Origin: Kalaharituber pfeilii
Lineage: Eukaryota; Ascomycota; Pezizomycetes; Pezizales; Pezizaceae
Length of the DNA stretch: 64,000 nucleotides
NCBI GenBank assembly: GCA_015179045.1
Contig: WHUZ01000057.1
Location: 62,001 to 126,000, forward strand
Reading direction: 5' to 3'
The position numbers were made by a program, and so were the translations under genes. The notes beneath the pieces are model-generated. The model ran no database searches, was not told where the DNA came from, and saw only the letters and a list, made by a program, of their open reading frames with translations. Positions 19,870-31,619 of the stretch are shown here, piece after piece (positions within the stretch are counted from its first letter, which is position 1; every line of letters starts with the position of its first letter).

Positions 19870-19913
19870 TAAGGAAAGAATAGAAGCTCAAGTCCGTCTC
19901 CTGTCCCATTCAT

Positions 19914-19952
<39 letters not shown>

Positions 19953-20930
19953 CACGTAACCCCGCATACAGGCTTCCAGCCTATGGCAGGGACCCATATG
20001 CCCTATTTGTATGACTTTAACCATTTCCCTCCTAGTCTCACTCTGCTCAATGTAGGTTTAATACATTCCTTAAGATACACTACCACCGAGCTGGTGAGCT
20101 TCTCCTCCTCGACTAGAGTCTCCTTTTTTCTCAGCTATTAGATCCAGTAATGTTTCCCAGTCCTTTGTTGGCTGATTCCAGCCATTTTTGGACATTCCTT
20201 ATGTTCTTCCCCAGGGCCATGCAATATACTACAATACTGGACTTTGAGATCTTAGTGGTAGGAGTAGACCTAGCTGGCTTGGTTGGGGAGGTTCCGTAGT
20301 TTCCTTCTTGTCACTCCCTAGGGTTTGGTAGGGGAGTGTTGATGACAGGCAAGGGTGTGGTGTTAGCAGGAAGTTGTTTTGGGTGACCGTGGGTGCCGTG
20401 ACAATTTTCCTTGCCTCTTTGTTATTAAGCTATCGTGTTAAGGCGTATGGGTCTTTTGCAGATGCCGTTTTGCCTTTCCGCTTCCTGGTATTTGCGGGCC
20501 TCGAGGTAGGCATTAGTATGGATACGGGAGTCTGCTGTGCTAAGGGCTCTCCTGAGTATATGGTGATGGTGCTAGGTCCCTGTATTTCTGTGGTGGGCTA
20601 CACCGATATCGTCTCTATAGTGTTGATTGGGCTGAACCCAAGAGTGTAGCGGATAGAGGTGGGGGGTGGCAGTACGCCACTCTGAGTGGGGCCCTCCCGG
20701 CTTGATTGTGTGCACTTGCAGACTCCCAATCATATAATCTGGCCATTTGATCCATAGGCCTTCTTCTCCTCCCATTATGTGAGGTAACCCTGTATGATAT
20801 TTCTATAGTGAAGCCAGTACAATAGGCTATCCGATACTCACTTTGTCTAGTATTTCATCCCACATAGTTTCCCAGTCAGGTATGTCTATTTTCTTTGGGG
20901 GGAAGGGATGTACCAGTCTTTGCATCTCAA
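19870..20930 (-). mobile_element. Old HAL-like element copy (HAL2), degenerate
   Basis: The minus strand shows, with shifts, SIVVYCMALGKNIRNVQKWL, ESANKGLGNITGS, SSVVVYLKE, RVRLGGKWLKSYKYEWDR, the same ORF1 domain as at 3384-4756. Upstream pieces (LGFSPIN near 20620, GEEGLWIKWP near 20760) match the Pro-rich and N-terminal parts. It is split by a family A micro-insertion at 19922-20003. Confidence 0.7.
19922..20003 (-). mobile_element. Micro-insertion, tail A (82 bp)
   Basis: Poly(T), ATTCACGTAACCCCGCATAC..GGCAGGGACCC, TSD TATTTGTAT at 19913-19921 and 20004-20012. It lies in the YKYEWDR codons of HAL2. Confidence 0.88.
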
Positions 20931-21063
20931 CCCGAGATGTAGCAGAGTGAGCTCAACTTCATAGGTATGATAGTGTTAAATTTACAGGGACAGTGGGAGA
21001 TGAACTGCATTTCACAGGTATAAAAGGTCTCCTTTGACGGTGCGAGAGGTGGCAGAATGAGTA

Positions 21064-21395
21064 GTGAGCGGCACGAGCTAGCTCGAGCCGAGCTAGAGGG
21101 TGAGCTCGAGCCAGCTCGTGAGTAAGTGAGCTCGGCTCGAGCCTGGATCATAATATTGACAAACTAAACTAAACTAAGCTAAATTTTCATCTTTCTCACT
21201 ACTATCAGCTAAATTGTGCATTTCGAACTTGTTGGTAGGTCAGAATGAGCTCCAAGTCTCTAATTATTACAATAGTAGGTATTTACAGTTTATGAAACCT
21301 TGCACTGGCTAAGCATTTTAGCGAGCTGTCAAGAAAAACAGAAGCATGATCTTGGCTCGTTTGAGCTCGAGCTGGCTCGGCTCGTGCCGCTCACT
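21064..21395 (+). mobile_element. MITE-1 copy B, complete (332 bp)
   Basis: TIR GTGAGCGGCACGAGC at both ends, flanked by TA (21062-21063, 21396-21397). The inner ends are rich in GAGCTCGAGC. It serves as the uninterrupted reference for the nested insertion in copy A. Confidence 0.88.
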
Positions 21396-21397
21396 AA

Positions 21398-24300
21398 TAA
21401 AGAGATAGAAAAGCTACCCTCTATTATGGTAAAATGTATTAATGCCGGAGGTGGAAACAATTATGCAGCATAATACTGATATGTATATAAATTAATGCTT
21501 GTAACTAATTTATATACCCAATATATAATAGTTATTAGACCAACATACTAGGAGTCTCTCATTTTGAGCAGCCTTTAGAGCCTCCGAAACTGCCTTCTTA
21601 TTTAGAGCAATCTCTAGAGCAGCCTCTCAAACAGCCTCTAGAATAGCTTTCAGAACAGCCCTAGAATATTAGAATATTAGTGCTTTCTAATGCTTTGATA
21701 CTTAAGTACTAGACATTCGTATTGAAGAGACCAAATTCATTATGTCAGCTGTCCGAATTTTATTATGTCAGGTGTCCGAATAGCTCTTTACGTAATAAAC
21801 TTCGGACACTCTTCATGAAATTTGGACTAGTCCCATAGCCAAGCATACGAAAATATGCTAGTTACTGCTAAATTCTGCATAGCGCATAATATGCAAGAAT
21901 CCCATGTCCGGATACTTATTTTACTAGCTAGTACAAAATCTTAATAATATGGCATTGGATGAGAATGAGTGGGAGAATAGGTGGTTGACGTTACAAGATG
22001 TTCATTCTATGGACTGATAATATATTTTGTCATCAGTTAGCTTCGGTTTTTTTTATTTTTATTTTTATTTTTATTTTTCATGAAATATTAATTGCGCAGG
22101 GCATTTAGCTCTGGCGGCGTATGTTGTGTGAGATGCGTAACTGGTTACGAGACTAATTTTTTGTTGTGGTACGGGCGTTGCAACGGACTTTTCGACTTTT
22201 GGCACTTTGTAAGTCCAGGCCGCCGTACCCCACCAAAACCACGCAACTTCAACTTCAATAGCGCAGAGCTCAACAGCTGCAACACCTGTGCACGGCAGAC
22301 GTTTAACGTAACACAGAGGTAACAGCACTGCCCACAAGGTTTACTATACCAAATTTCAATCATTGAGATGGTCAGGATTGGGTGTAAGTAATGATTATGA
22401 AATCTAGATATACTGCAAGTGCGAGCCAATTTACCTATTATTCCCACTTGTGATTCCTCTGATGGTTTTTACCTCTCTCCTATGAATCTACCGCTTCGAC
22501 GATCGCTCTCCATTCTACCTTGTTCATATTTTGAAGGTGTATTCTCTAATTTGAATTTCGAATCGTACCTGCCGTCCCTCTCCCTTGCAGCTCCCGTTCG
22601 CAAGCTTATCCTGTGCTGACGGTACCACCCTGCGCGACGTATACGTCGCAGGGATAACCTCGGTGCATCCCCGCAGCGGAAGCGAGGATGTAGCTATCAT
22701 CGCTGAATGCGGCTGTAGATGGTGTGGCCAGAGCTATCGGTAGATGAGAGATGGGTCATTGTTATTTATACCTGCAACTTTGCTCTGCAATTGGATTCAA
22801 CGGTGCCTCATCATATTTTTTCACTAATTTTCTATTGTTGGAAGATACTTTTTTTCTTTTAATGACATAATCCTACTCATCCCTATTCGCTATGGCAGGA
22901 CATAGTACTGGGAGACACGACGTGGAGTTAGCATTCGCAAATCCAGAACAGGCCTAAACTACCAGCAATTGTGACACAATGACCATTACCAGCAAGGCAG
23001 AAAAACGGAGTACTATGGGGTTTGGTAGGGACATTGTGGTTCACTTGCATAATATTGGTCTCACTACAGTATTAGTATCAAGGACTCCACATTATCGATA
23101 TTTTCTGAGGTGCTGAGTTGTGGTGAGACGGCTTATGTCGTGTTTGGACGTGGTGTGGAAGCGTACTTCAAATTTACCCATCAGGCAAGAAACCATGCCG
23201 CGACCTGTTGGATGAGCAATGCATGAGAGGGCATACTTACTTATCCACCCGCATAGAGATGGCAGTGGGATGATTGCCGATAAGCTAGCATTTACTCGTT
23301 GTCGGCATTGATTGGGTGACGCAACCCTCCTTGAGGGGTCTGCTTGAGAGGCCTGATGCAAGCAAAGACAATCGGGAAAGCATCCACGAACTGACATGCC
23401 AACAAGGTACTAGAAAAGCCACTAACAGTTTAGAAGTCTGCACGGCAATTAATGGGGATGCTTGTGAGCCCTGAGATACTGTATTGCAGAAATTGCGGGA
23501 CGAAATTGTTCAAGTGGACGATTTCTGGTCGAATTGTGAATCGTACTGCAGGACTTGTTCCAGGCCCGCAGATGCTTGCGTCCATCCCTGTCAGGACCAA
23601 AGTTGCCTCTTAAGGAAAGAACTGGAAAAATGAAACAGACAACGCTGGGCAACTTGAAAAAATACAGACTTTTGGTGCGCAATTGCAGATCAACTGAGAT
23701 GGTGTACAGTCTCTAAGGTCAATCTTTGAACTTATGTGCGATATACTAGTATTTTTCTGTTGGTCCCCTGTCATGTACTTGAACACGGCTCATTGGTTAA
23801 AGAGTTGCCTGCATCCATCGACATTAGAAGGCAGGTGACTCACTCATCTGCAGTCAACTAGATGAGCCGATCCAAGCTTTAAGGCCATCCGGCTTCTATA
23901 CGCTGACAGGGATCCTGTACAACCTGAAAGTAACTTAGCAGATCACTGACAGCGTTCTCACTCAGTTCAAACCGTCATATCCTCCGTTCAAGTGAGCACT
24001 GTAGACGGACCTTGTTAACGTTCTCAACGTTGTCGGAGTGCGTCATTCCACCGAACGGACACAGCATTTGGTTGAGAAATACAAGCGCAATTTTCGGTTG
24101 TAGAGCACGTAGATTCGAATCAAGGTACCTCAACGTGGTGATCGAGTATAATCCCGAGCAAGGAGTATATTAACCTTAGCACGCAGGGGTTGGTTTTCCT
24201 GTGATGATCTGACGGATAGATATCGGTGCGCGGACTGCTTCCGCACCGGCTAGCTACCTAGTAGTTCTTCTAAACTACACCAGGAATAATTCGGATCAAT

Positions 24301-24400
24301 CAAGAGGTTCACTTAGAATATGCCAGGGTACGTCAAGAACATCACCTAAGATTGAAGTCACTACCGAAGTAATGTTAAAATGGTAAAGGGAAAGCTACAG
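21398..24400. other. Gene-poor stretch
   Basis: It contains AT-rich sequence with short direct repeats (GCAGCCTCTAGA-like at 21560-21665), a TTTTA microsatellite at 22048-22078, the dispersed repeat copy 22162-22240 and a 16-bp perfect palindrome at 22634-22649. No gene can be supported. Confidence 0.4.
22162..22240 (-). repeat. Dispersed repeat, copy 2
   Basis: Reverse complement of the repeat at 19163-19250 with few differences over the core ACAAAGTGCC..AAAAGTCGAAAAGTC. Confidence 0.6.
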
Positions 24401-24827
24401 TATACGCAAAATTATGAAAAGATCATACCTATTGTTATCGAAGCTCTTAGCACGTGCAGCCATACGACCTTCTCTGTCTGTAAACGCTATTGCGTGTTTC
24501 GTAGAGGCGAGGCTACTGTGTTCATTGGGTGTCACCATCTTAAGGCATAGGTCCAGGCCGCCCATGTCCGCTGCTGACATCCCTGTTGCCTTCGCAGCTA
24601 CCCCTGTAATGCCTTTAAGGCCAACCCAGGCAAGCCAACTAGACGTCAAGCAGCGGAGGTACTGTCAACGCAACCCCACTTGCGCCTTGCCCCGCAGTGG
24701 CCACAGGTTCGTCATCACGACTGCTTCAGGCAGTGACTCCGGATGAACATAAGAAGAACAACTTCCGCTCGTTATCGCTCTCCAATTCTCGCCTTTCTTT
24801 CAGACCGATCTCATGTTCGAGCAGACA

Positions 24828-26731
24828 ATGGAGCAGGCTCCACGGCCAGCGCCTGTGAGGGATCCCGACAAATCCCCCGCGCATCCAGATCGGGCAGAAT
24901 CTACCTTATGCTCGACACAATTCAGCTCTGCGAAGGACAATAATATCATCTTGTTCGAAGAAGCAGCTATGATCAATGGTAACGTCAATTTCTCACCGCC
25001 CCTGTCGCAGTTGGCAAACTGGAAATCGAATGTTCTGTGCGAAGACATGTGGTATGGATGCCCCTGCCATTGATTTCGTCACTGAGATGCCCTTACTAAC
25101 TGGTAAAAGTTGCTCACTGCGATGGGAAAATAGCTGTCGCCTGCCAGAACTCTTCCTCTGTTTCGAGCATCGTGACATTATTGTAAGTACCTACCTGCAA
25201 TACCCAATCATTGCATAAACCTGTGCACATTTTAATTCAAAAATAGTGCTTCCACATGCTAATACTTGCCAACTCTTCAGGTGACCTCACTAATAATTCT
25301 GGACATGCGTCGTATATTTGGGGCATTGGATATCGGTCTAGATACACCGTCGCAGCTTCTGGGTCCGAATTGGGTACATGGGCTCAGCGAAGTATGTTCT
25401 CAAAGTCTCTTGAACAAAGGTGGTATTTTTACTAATCCATCTGCACAACAGATGTGTGCTCCTTGCGAGTGGGGCTCGATGCCTGAACAGCATCTCCTTC
25501 GCCATGCACTTCTCCGAGAGCTTCGAGGGTTGAGGTATCACATTCAGTTGAGATTGAGACGCCCAATAACATACCTTGGACTGTATGCTCACTCCGCGGA
25601 CCCACCATTATCAAATCCTCCGGAATACAACGTCGAGCGAAAGCTGCTTTCAGTTGATCCAGCCACCGGCAACCATGCGTATCACACTCAAGCACTCTTC
25701 GAGCTTCACACGCCTACTGCACTTTCACGGGTGGAATCGCAACTAGTCCTTCTGCACCCGACGACATCACTAGCCCGGTCCATACATCATCGCTGCTCGT
25801 CAACATTATCACAAGAGCATATTTCATATGTAAGCTGCTGCATACAGAGAGCAGCTGATATGGAGAATCTTGAAGAGCTTCTTTCCCAGACCCTGCGGGA
25901 CTCCTACGGTGTACCCCGGCAAGTGACAACAATGGGCTCTCCGGACACAGACGCTCAAGAGGAATCAGCAGTTCAACCGGTCGACGACCCAATGGCGGCA
26001 GAAACGTACGACAAAGACTGGGATCTAGAGTTTTGGAGCTCACTCAATGTTGACGGTATGGACATCGACGGCCCTTTTGTGTCACCAGAGCTCCAACCGT
26101 GCCCCATCAATGACAGTTTCCTGATGTACGATAGCCAATTACAAGAAAATGATGGCCTTTTTGCATCACCAGGGTCCCAACCGTGCCCCAGCGATGACAG
26201 CTTCCCGATGAACGGTAGCCAATTGCAAGAAAACGACGGCTTTTTTACATCAGCAGAGTTCCAACCGTGCCCCAACAATGACAATTTCCCGACGTACGGT
26301 AGCCACTTGCAAGAAGAGAAACTGGAATCCCCCCCGAAATGGAGTTTGATTCCAGTTCCTCAACCATGTCCCCACCGTCTACTGTCAGTGTACCTCCGAC
26401 CCCGTCGGAAACCAACCTGTTACCTTGTACTTCAGTTGGTTGCTCACCCACGCAACCTCAATTCCCGTGTATGGAGGAGTTCTGTAAGCGCTCCTTCGAC
26501 CGGAGGTACAAGTTATACAAGCATTTCAAAACATCACATCAGAAAAACATCCCCTGCCCTTATGCTCCACAAGGGTGTCCCAGGAAATTCAGTACTCCAA
26601 AAGACCGAAAACGTCACGTTGAAACTGTTCATGATAAGCTTCGCCCGTTCGCATGTTCTGTGTGCGGAAAGAGGTACGGTCGAAAGGATAATCTTCGGGT
26701 ACACATGAAGAAGGTTCACAAACCAGAGTAA
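24828..26731 (+). pseudogene. C2H2 zinc-finger gene, copy 1 (four exons, one-base frameshift)
   Basis: Exons proposed: 24828-25051, 25110-25182, 25281-25391, 25452-26731. The introns (58, 98, 60 nt) have GTATGG/GTAAGT/GTATGT donors and TACTAAC/TACTAAT branch sites, and all phases fit. The first and third introns are conserved in the paralog at 29397-31505. The protein starts MEQAPRPAPVRDPDK. It has three tandem repeats of about 28 residues around QPCPxxDxF..SQLQENDG (26085-26310), then three C-terminal fingers: FPCMEEFCKRSF..HFKTSH, IPCPYAPQGCPRKF..HVETVH and FACSVCGKRYG..HMKKVH. The finger frame is one base off from the upstream frame at a run of seven C (26329-26335); the paralog indicates eight. 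Either a sequencing slip or a real inactivation. If read through, it would be about 562 aa and probably a DNA-binding regulator. Confidence 0.75.
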
Positions 26732-26739
26732 TAGGATAT

Positions 26740-27750
26740 TCCAATGATCACTCATTCTTGTCCTTTCCCACTTTTTGTTCTTATTTTGATTCTTTTGTTG
26801 GCACTCATCCTATTTCTGTCCGTGGTTGCTCTCGTACCCACATCCGTGTTGTCTTTACTTTTCTCCGGATCAACGAAGTAATTTCTCGTTTACTTTCCTG
26901 TTTGGTTCTGCTCTTTTGCACATGCTTGGGGAGTTTTCCTTGTCACGAAACAAGATTGAAAAGGGGGGGGAAAAAAATGAGACCTCTCCTCTCCACAAAA
27001 TAGGAAACTGTTCGCTGCGAATATATATAATTGAATTTTCTGTGTTTGTTAAAAAAGCCTTTGGTATTGGAAGTTTACGCACTGCGAAATCCACTCTTGG
27101 ACCACGCTGGCTGTTATAGGCGTTCATCATCTGTATTCGAAAGTTTTTCTTTCCACCTCCCACCTTTCCGCACATAGTGGATCGAAACGCGCGAAGCTTC
27201 AAATGAACTTCTCAACGTGACGTTCAGCTGCAGAACAGGACGTTTGTAAAGGATTAATAACTTTGTTAAGCGGTTGGTAACTAAAACTTCGGTGGAGGAA
27301 TTCGTAAATCTCCGATATCCTAAAGTAGCTACACATTTTGAATTGAGACTGCGAAGTCTAGTGACATGCCAAGTCCCGGGCCCCCAGGTTGCCAATTATT
27401 CAATGCATGGCAGCCAGCAGCCTGGCATTAAACTCGGGAATGTCTATTCTGTTACTTACCATAAGTAGATTCCCAGAAGTACGTCAAAATCGATTGGCAG
27501 TGTTTTAATAACATTATTCGCATACCCCCCTGGGCGCTACGGCGAGTCTACTACATAGGAGATAGGTTAATTGGCAATACAACAAAGATAAAATGGCAGT
27601 ATATACCAGACGATAGATTGCCGAACAATTCAAGCACCATTTGTATCTTAAATGATTACTGGCCCTTGCGAAAGCAAGTTGCATGCATCAATTGTGGAAT
27701 TTAGCAACGTTCGAAATTTTTAGGATTCACTACATGCAGTCCTGCTTACG
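26740..27750. other. Intergenic, nothing recognised except an old tail B
   Basis: A decayed reversed tail B (CATTATTCGCATACCCCCCT..CTACGGCGAG) lies at 27510-27546 without poly(T). No coding sequence is supported. Confidence 0.45.
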
Positions 27751-27758
27751 ACGGTTGA

Positions 27759-28679
27759 AGCGGACTGCGATGCAGAAGCGGACGACCAAATTTGGAGAAT
27801 AGAAAATTAAATTTATTTCCCGTATAGTTCTTAATGCTTTCTCCACTTGTTCTAGGTACTTCAATAGTGCAGGAGTGGGGTATTGGGGTTGATAATGGTA
27901 CCCGGGGTGGTAATGGTGTGTCTGCTGGGGTGGATGGGGGCCAGTGGGTAGGTCATTGATAAAGCAGTAATTCTGACCGTTGTCATACTCAGAAAGTCTT
28001 TCTTTCCAGCTTGTAACCCCAAGAGTTGCACACCTGGAACTAGAGGTGAGTGTTAGTCGAGCAGATGCTTGAGAGTGTTAGAGATCTACAGTAATGTCGG
28101 AGTGTCGGAGGTGTCGGATATCAGAGAGGTCCGTGATAAAGGGTGGTAAGGGCCCGAGAGCAACCTCATGCTCTATGTATATAGGTGTATTACTTTGGCT
28201 ACTCTCTCTACGGAGGAATAACAATCATCTCTTTCTACCCAAAGCTCAACAGAGAGAGAGAGTGGGGGGTAAGGTGTTTCAGGTCACTGTGTATCCAATA
28301 ACTTGGTGAAGCTTTAGCAATTGAGGATATGGATTTGACAATTGTAATAATTCTGAACTTCTTTACTTGTTTTTTTTTTTCGCATTATAGTGTCTAAGTG
28401 TACTCCTTGTAAAGTGTAGTAATTAAACTGGGGAAGCTGGCTATTATCCACTAGCTTAGCTCTTTACGACTGCTGACTACATCAAGTACATAATAGCTAC
28501 ATTCGTCGATAATACTAGCAGCAGAATAGAATACTTGAAGTAACTAGAACAAGTGGAGAAAGTAGCAATATGAAAGCATCAAAACTATATGGAAAATAAA
28601 TTTAATTTTTTATTCCGCAAAATTAGGTAGTCCGTGATCTGTGTCATAGTCCGCTTCCCCGTCCTCTGCGAAGTCCGCT
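27759..28679. mobile_element. Inverted-repeat element, 921 bp, unclassified
   Basis: Arms of roughly 110-140 bp (27759-27866 and 28538-28679) are inverted copies beginning AGCGGACT and including AATTAAATTTATTT and CTCCACTTGTTCTAG. No clear TSD and no transposase ORF. The interior holds a G-rich stretch at 27870-27960. Confidence 0.6.
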
Positions 28680-29396
28680 ACGCAAAAGCAAAATTCCACG
28701 CCCACGCACTGTATTAAAGTACCCTGTCATTATGTGGTTGCTTTATAGAAGTATGCTGCCGCTCATAACCAGCTTTATCTTTATCAAGACTTATACTTGC
28801 CAAGTCCCAGGAACGTTAGCAAATGCCACGCCCGAGATTTTGCTGACATTTAAAGGAAAAGATATATTAAACGGCTTCTTGGGAATTCGAATCACTAGTT
28901 TGATGTACTTCCTTGACTACGGGCTTCATGCACACATATGAAACCTTCATTATTATTGTAATTGCAGCTGCAGAGATCAGTTGGTCGACATGACTCAACA
29001 TCAGTGGAATATGTTTTTATTGGCACAGATCCGTTGCAATGCTAAAATAATACATTGCGCATTTTCATGGGTATCGATACGGTATTTCAGGCCAACCCCA
29101 GTCAGTACATAACATCCCTGCTGCCCTGCCCCTGCGATGGCGTCAGGCCAACCCCTTGTAAATGCAGGCCTGGACGGACGGCTCTAATGGAAAGCTGTGA
29201 CCCCGCGTTAGGGCGACGGAGGTCAACACTAAGCCGCATGCCTCAATCGCGGGGCCCAGTGAGCCTGAGGAGCATAAGAACAACAGCTTTCGCTAGTTCT
29301 CGCTGTCCAGTTTCCTTGCTCTCCATCCTTCCTCGCTCTCCAGCCTTCTTCGCTCCCCAGCTTTCTCCTTCGGATTCTTGAACAGGAACCGGGACA
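28680..29396. other. Upstream region of the second zinc-finger gene
   Basis: From about 29090 the sequence is similar to 24590-24810 upstream of copy 1, so the duplication includes the promoter side. No conserved TATA box is obvious. Nothing is recognised in 28680-29080. Confidence 0.4.
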
Positions 29397-31505
29397 ATGG
29401 CGCAGCCCCCACGGCCAGCGCCGTTGAGAGATCCAGACAAAGGCCCGCTGCATCCAGGTCGAGCCGAAGCTACCGTACGCTCGAGGCAATCCAGTTATGC
29501 GAGGACAAGCGCGGCGGGACCGCTGCTGACTGGCAAGATTGGGCTCAACAACAATGCGAGAAAGCTTGAGAAAAAAGTCACGATCATTGTTAGCATCGAT
29601 TTCTCACTGCCCCTGTTAAAGCTGGCAAACTGGAAATCGAATGTTCCGTGTGAGGACATGCAGTATGGACCCCCGTGCCGTGAATTGCCTTACTGAGATG
29701 ATCTAACTAACTGATGCAGTTTCTCACTGCCACTGGCAACTAGCTGTCAGCTCTCAGAGCCCTGCTTGCTTTCTGAACGTCGTAGTCCTGAGTCCCTACC
29801 GGCCATGGCCAGACAATGCATAAACCCAGGACATATTCAAATCAAGGAACGGCACTCGCATATGCCAATGCCTCTACTGGCTCTTCAACTACCCGCAGTC
29901 ACATCCCTGGATGTGTGTTGCACAACGCGGGCTTTGGACTTCGATGCAGATATACTGTTGCGGCTGCTAGTGGAATTGGATTGGGTACAGGGACTGAACT
30001 GGGTATGTTTTCAAGTTCTCTTGAATAAATTGTCATTTTTACTAATCAGTCTGCACAATAGAGGTGGTGCCCTATTTGGGGAGGCTCGAGACCTGAATGG
30101 CCGCCCCGTTGCCATGCCCCACACAGAGAGGTTCAAAGATTGAGGTATAATGTTAGGTTGAGGTTGAGAGGCCCAATAAGATACCTCGGACTGTACCCTC
30201 ACTCCGCGGACCCACCAATATCAAGCCCGGAGTACAGCATCGAACCCAAGCATCCTTCAATTGACCCACGTACCACAAACCATACGCATCACACCCAACC
30301 AATCTTCGATATTCATAGGTCTTTTGCCCTTCCAGGGCCCGAGTCCCAAGTAAACCTTCTGCGCACAACTAGATCAAAAGCACATACCTCCTCTTCACTC
30401 CTCAGCGTTATCTCCAGCACCTACACAGCTTTCAGAAGCCCAGAAACCATCGTTTGGGCATACTCTGTATTTGGACACTACATACAGCGGACAACAACAA
30501 AAGCAGTTCAGATGGAGAATGCCGAAGAGCTTCTCTACATCCCAATGTGGGACCCGTATTGTGCACTATGCACAATGGCCCCCATGAATTCCTTATCTAC
30601 ATACAATCCAGTTCTTGAAGTGGCATCGCCGGCTCAACAAATCGGTCTAATGGCTCCAGAATTGTACACGGACAGCATAAGCGGGAGTCTTGCGTTTTCG
30701 AACGTAGGCTTCATTGGCGCTTTCGGCATCAGCCAAGTCCCTGAATCACCCATGCTCCAGCTGTTCTCCAACATCGACAATATCCCCATGTACGGCAGCC
30801 TAGACAAGATGGGGGTTTTCGGAATGTGCCAATTCGCTGGATCACCTGAGCTCCAGCAGTTTACCAATATCGACACTGTCCCCGTGTACGGCAACCCAGA
30901 CGCGATTGGTGTTTCTGACATCAGACAACCCACTGCATCACCTACGTTTCAGCAGTTCTCCAATATCGACACGGTCCCCGTGTACGGCGGCGTAGACGCG
31001 ATTGGCGTTTCGGACATCAGCCAACTCGCTGGATCACCCATGCTCCCGCCGTTCTTCAACTTCAACGTCAGTATTCCCGAGTACTGCAGCCAGTCGCCAG
31101 AAGTCATCCTGGATTCGCCTCCTGGCATGGCATATGATTCCAGTCCCGCAAGCATGTCTCCCGATTCAACATATTTAGTTGAACAGGCGACCCCTCAAGA
31201 AACCAACCTGTCATCTTGTACCTCGTTTGGTTGCTCACCCACGCGACCCCAGTTCCCTTGTAAGTCGTGTGGGAGAGTTTTCGACACGAAGTCTAAGATG
31301 GACAAGCACCTCAAAACAGTACACAACAAAAAACTGCCCCTGTCCTTATTGTGTCAGAATATTCGGTACTCCAAGAGATCGGGACCGGCACGTTAATAAC
31401 GTTCATTTCAAGTTTCACCCTTTTCCATGTGCAGTCTGCGAAAAGAGGTTTGGTCGAGCTGATAACCGTCAACAGCACATGAAGAAGTGCAACGCAAAGC
31501 GATAA
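29397..31505 (+). pseudogene. C2H2 zinc-finger gene, copy 2 (one-base frameshift)
   Basis: Exons proposed: 29397-29662, 29720-30002, 30062-31505. Introns of 57 nt (GTATGG..CTAACTAACTGATGCAG) and 59 nt (GTATGT..TACTAAT..TAG) match copy 1. The region corresponding to the second intron of copy 1 is in frame here and may be retained or spliced. The protein starts MAQPPRPAPLRDPDK, shares LRLRGPIRYLGLYPHSADPP with copy 1, and carries four repeats of about 32 residues (NIDTVPVYG..AIGVSDI; 30740-31070) unlike those of copy 1. Fingers: FPCKSCGRVFDTKSKMDKHL..TVH, then after a shift in a six-A run (31329-31334, one A too many) CPYCVRIFG..HVNNVH and FPCAVCEKRFG..HMKKC. Likely DNA-binding regulator; status uncertain. 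Confidence 0.75.
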
Positions 31506-31564
31506 GCATTTTCAAGATTTTTCGTTCCTTTTTTTATTTTTCCTTTTTATTTTTTCTTTTTTTG

Positions 31565-31612
31565 TACATCATTACTGGTATACCGCCCTATGGGCTACGA
31601 CGAGATGCTCGT
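31565..31612 (-). mobile_element. Old tail B relic after zinc-finger copy 2
   Basis: TTTTTTTGTACATCATTACTGGTATACCGCCCTATGGG is a decayed reversed tail B about 60 bp past the stop. A TSD is not clear. Confidence 0.6.
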
Positions 31613-31619
31613 TCCGATT

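Noticed and set aside
20374..20649. Plus-strand 91-codon frame with hydrophobic N-terminus.
   Set aside because: It is antisense to the degenerate HAL copy and has no independent support.
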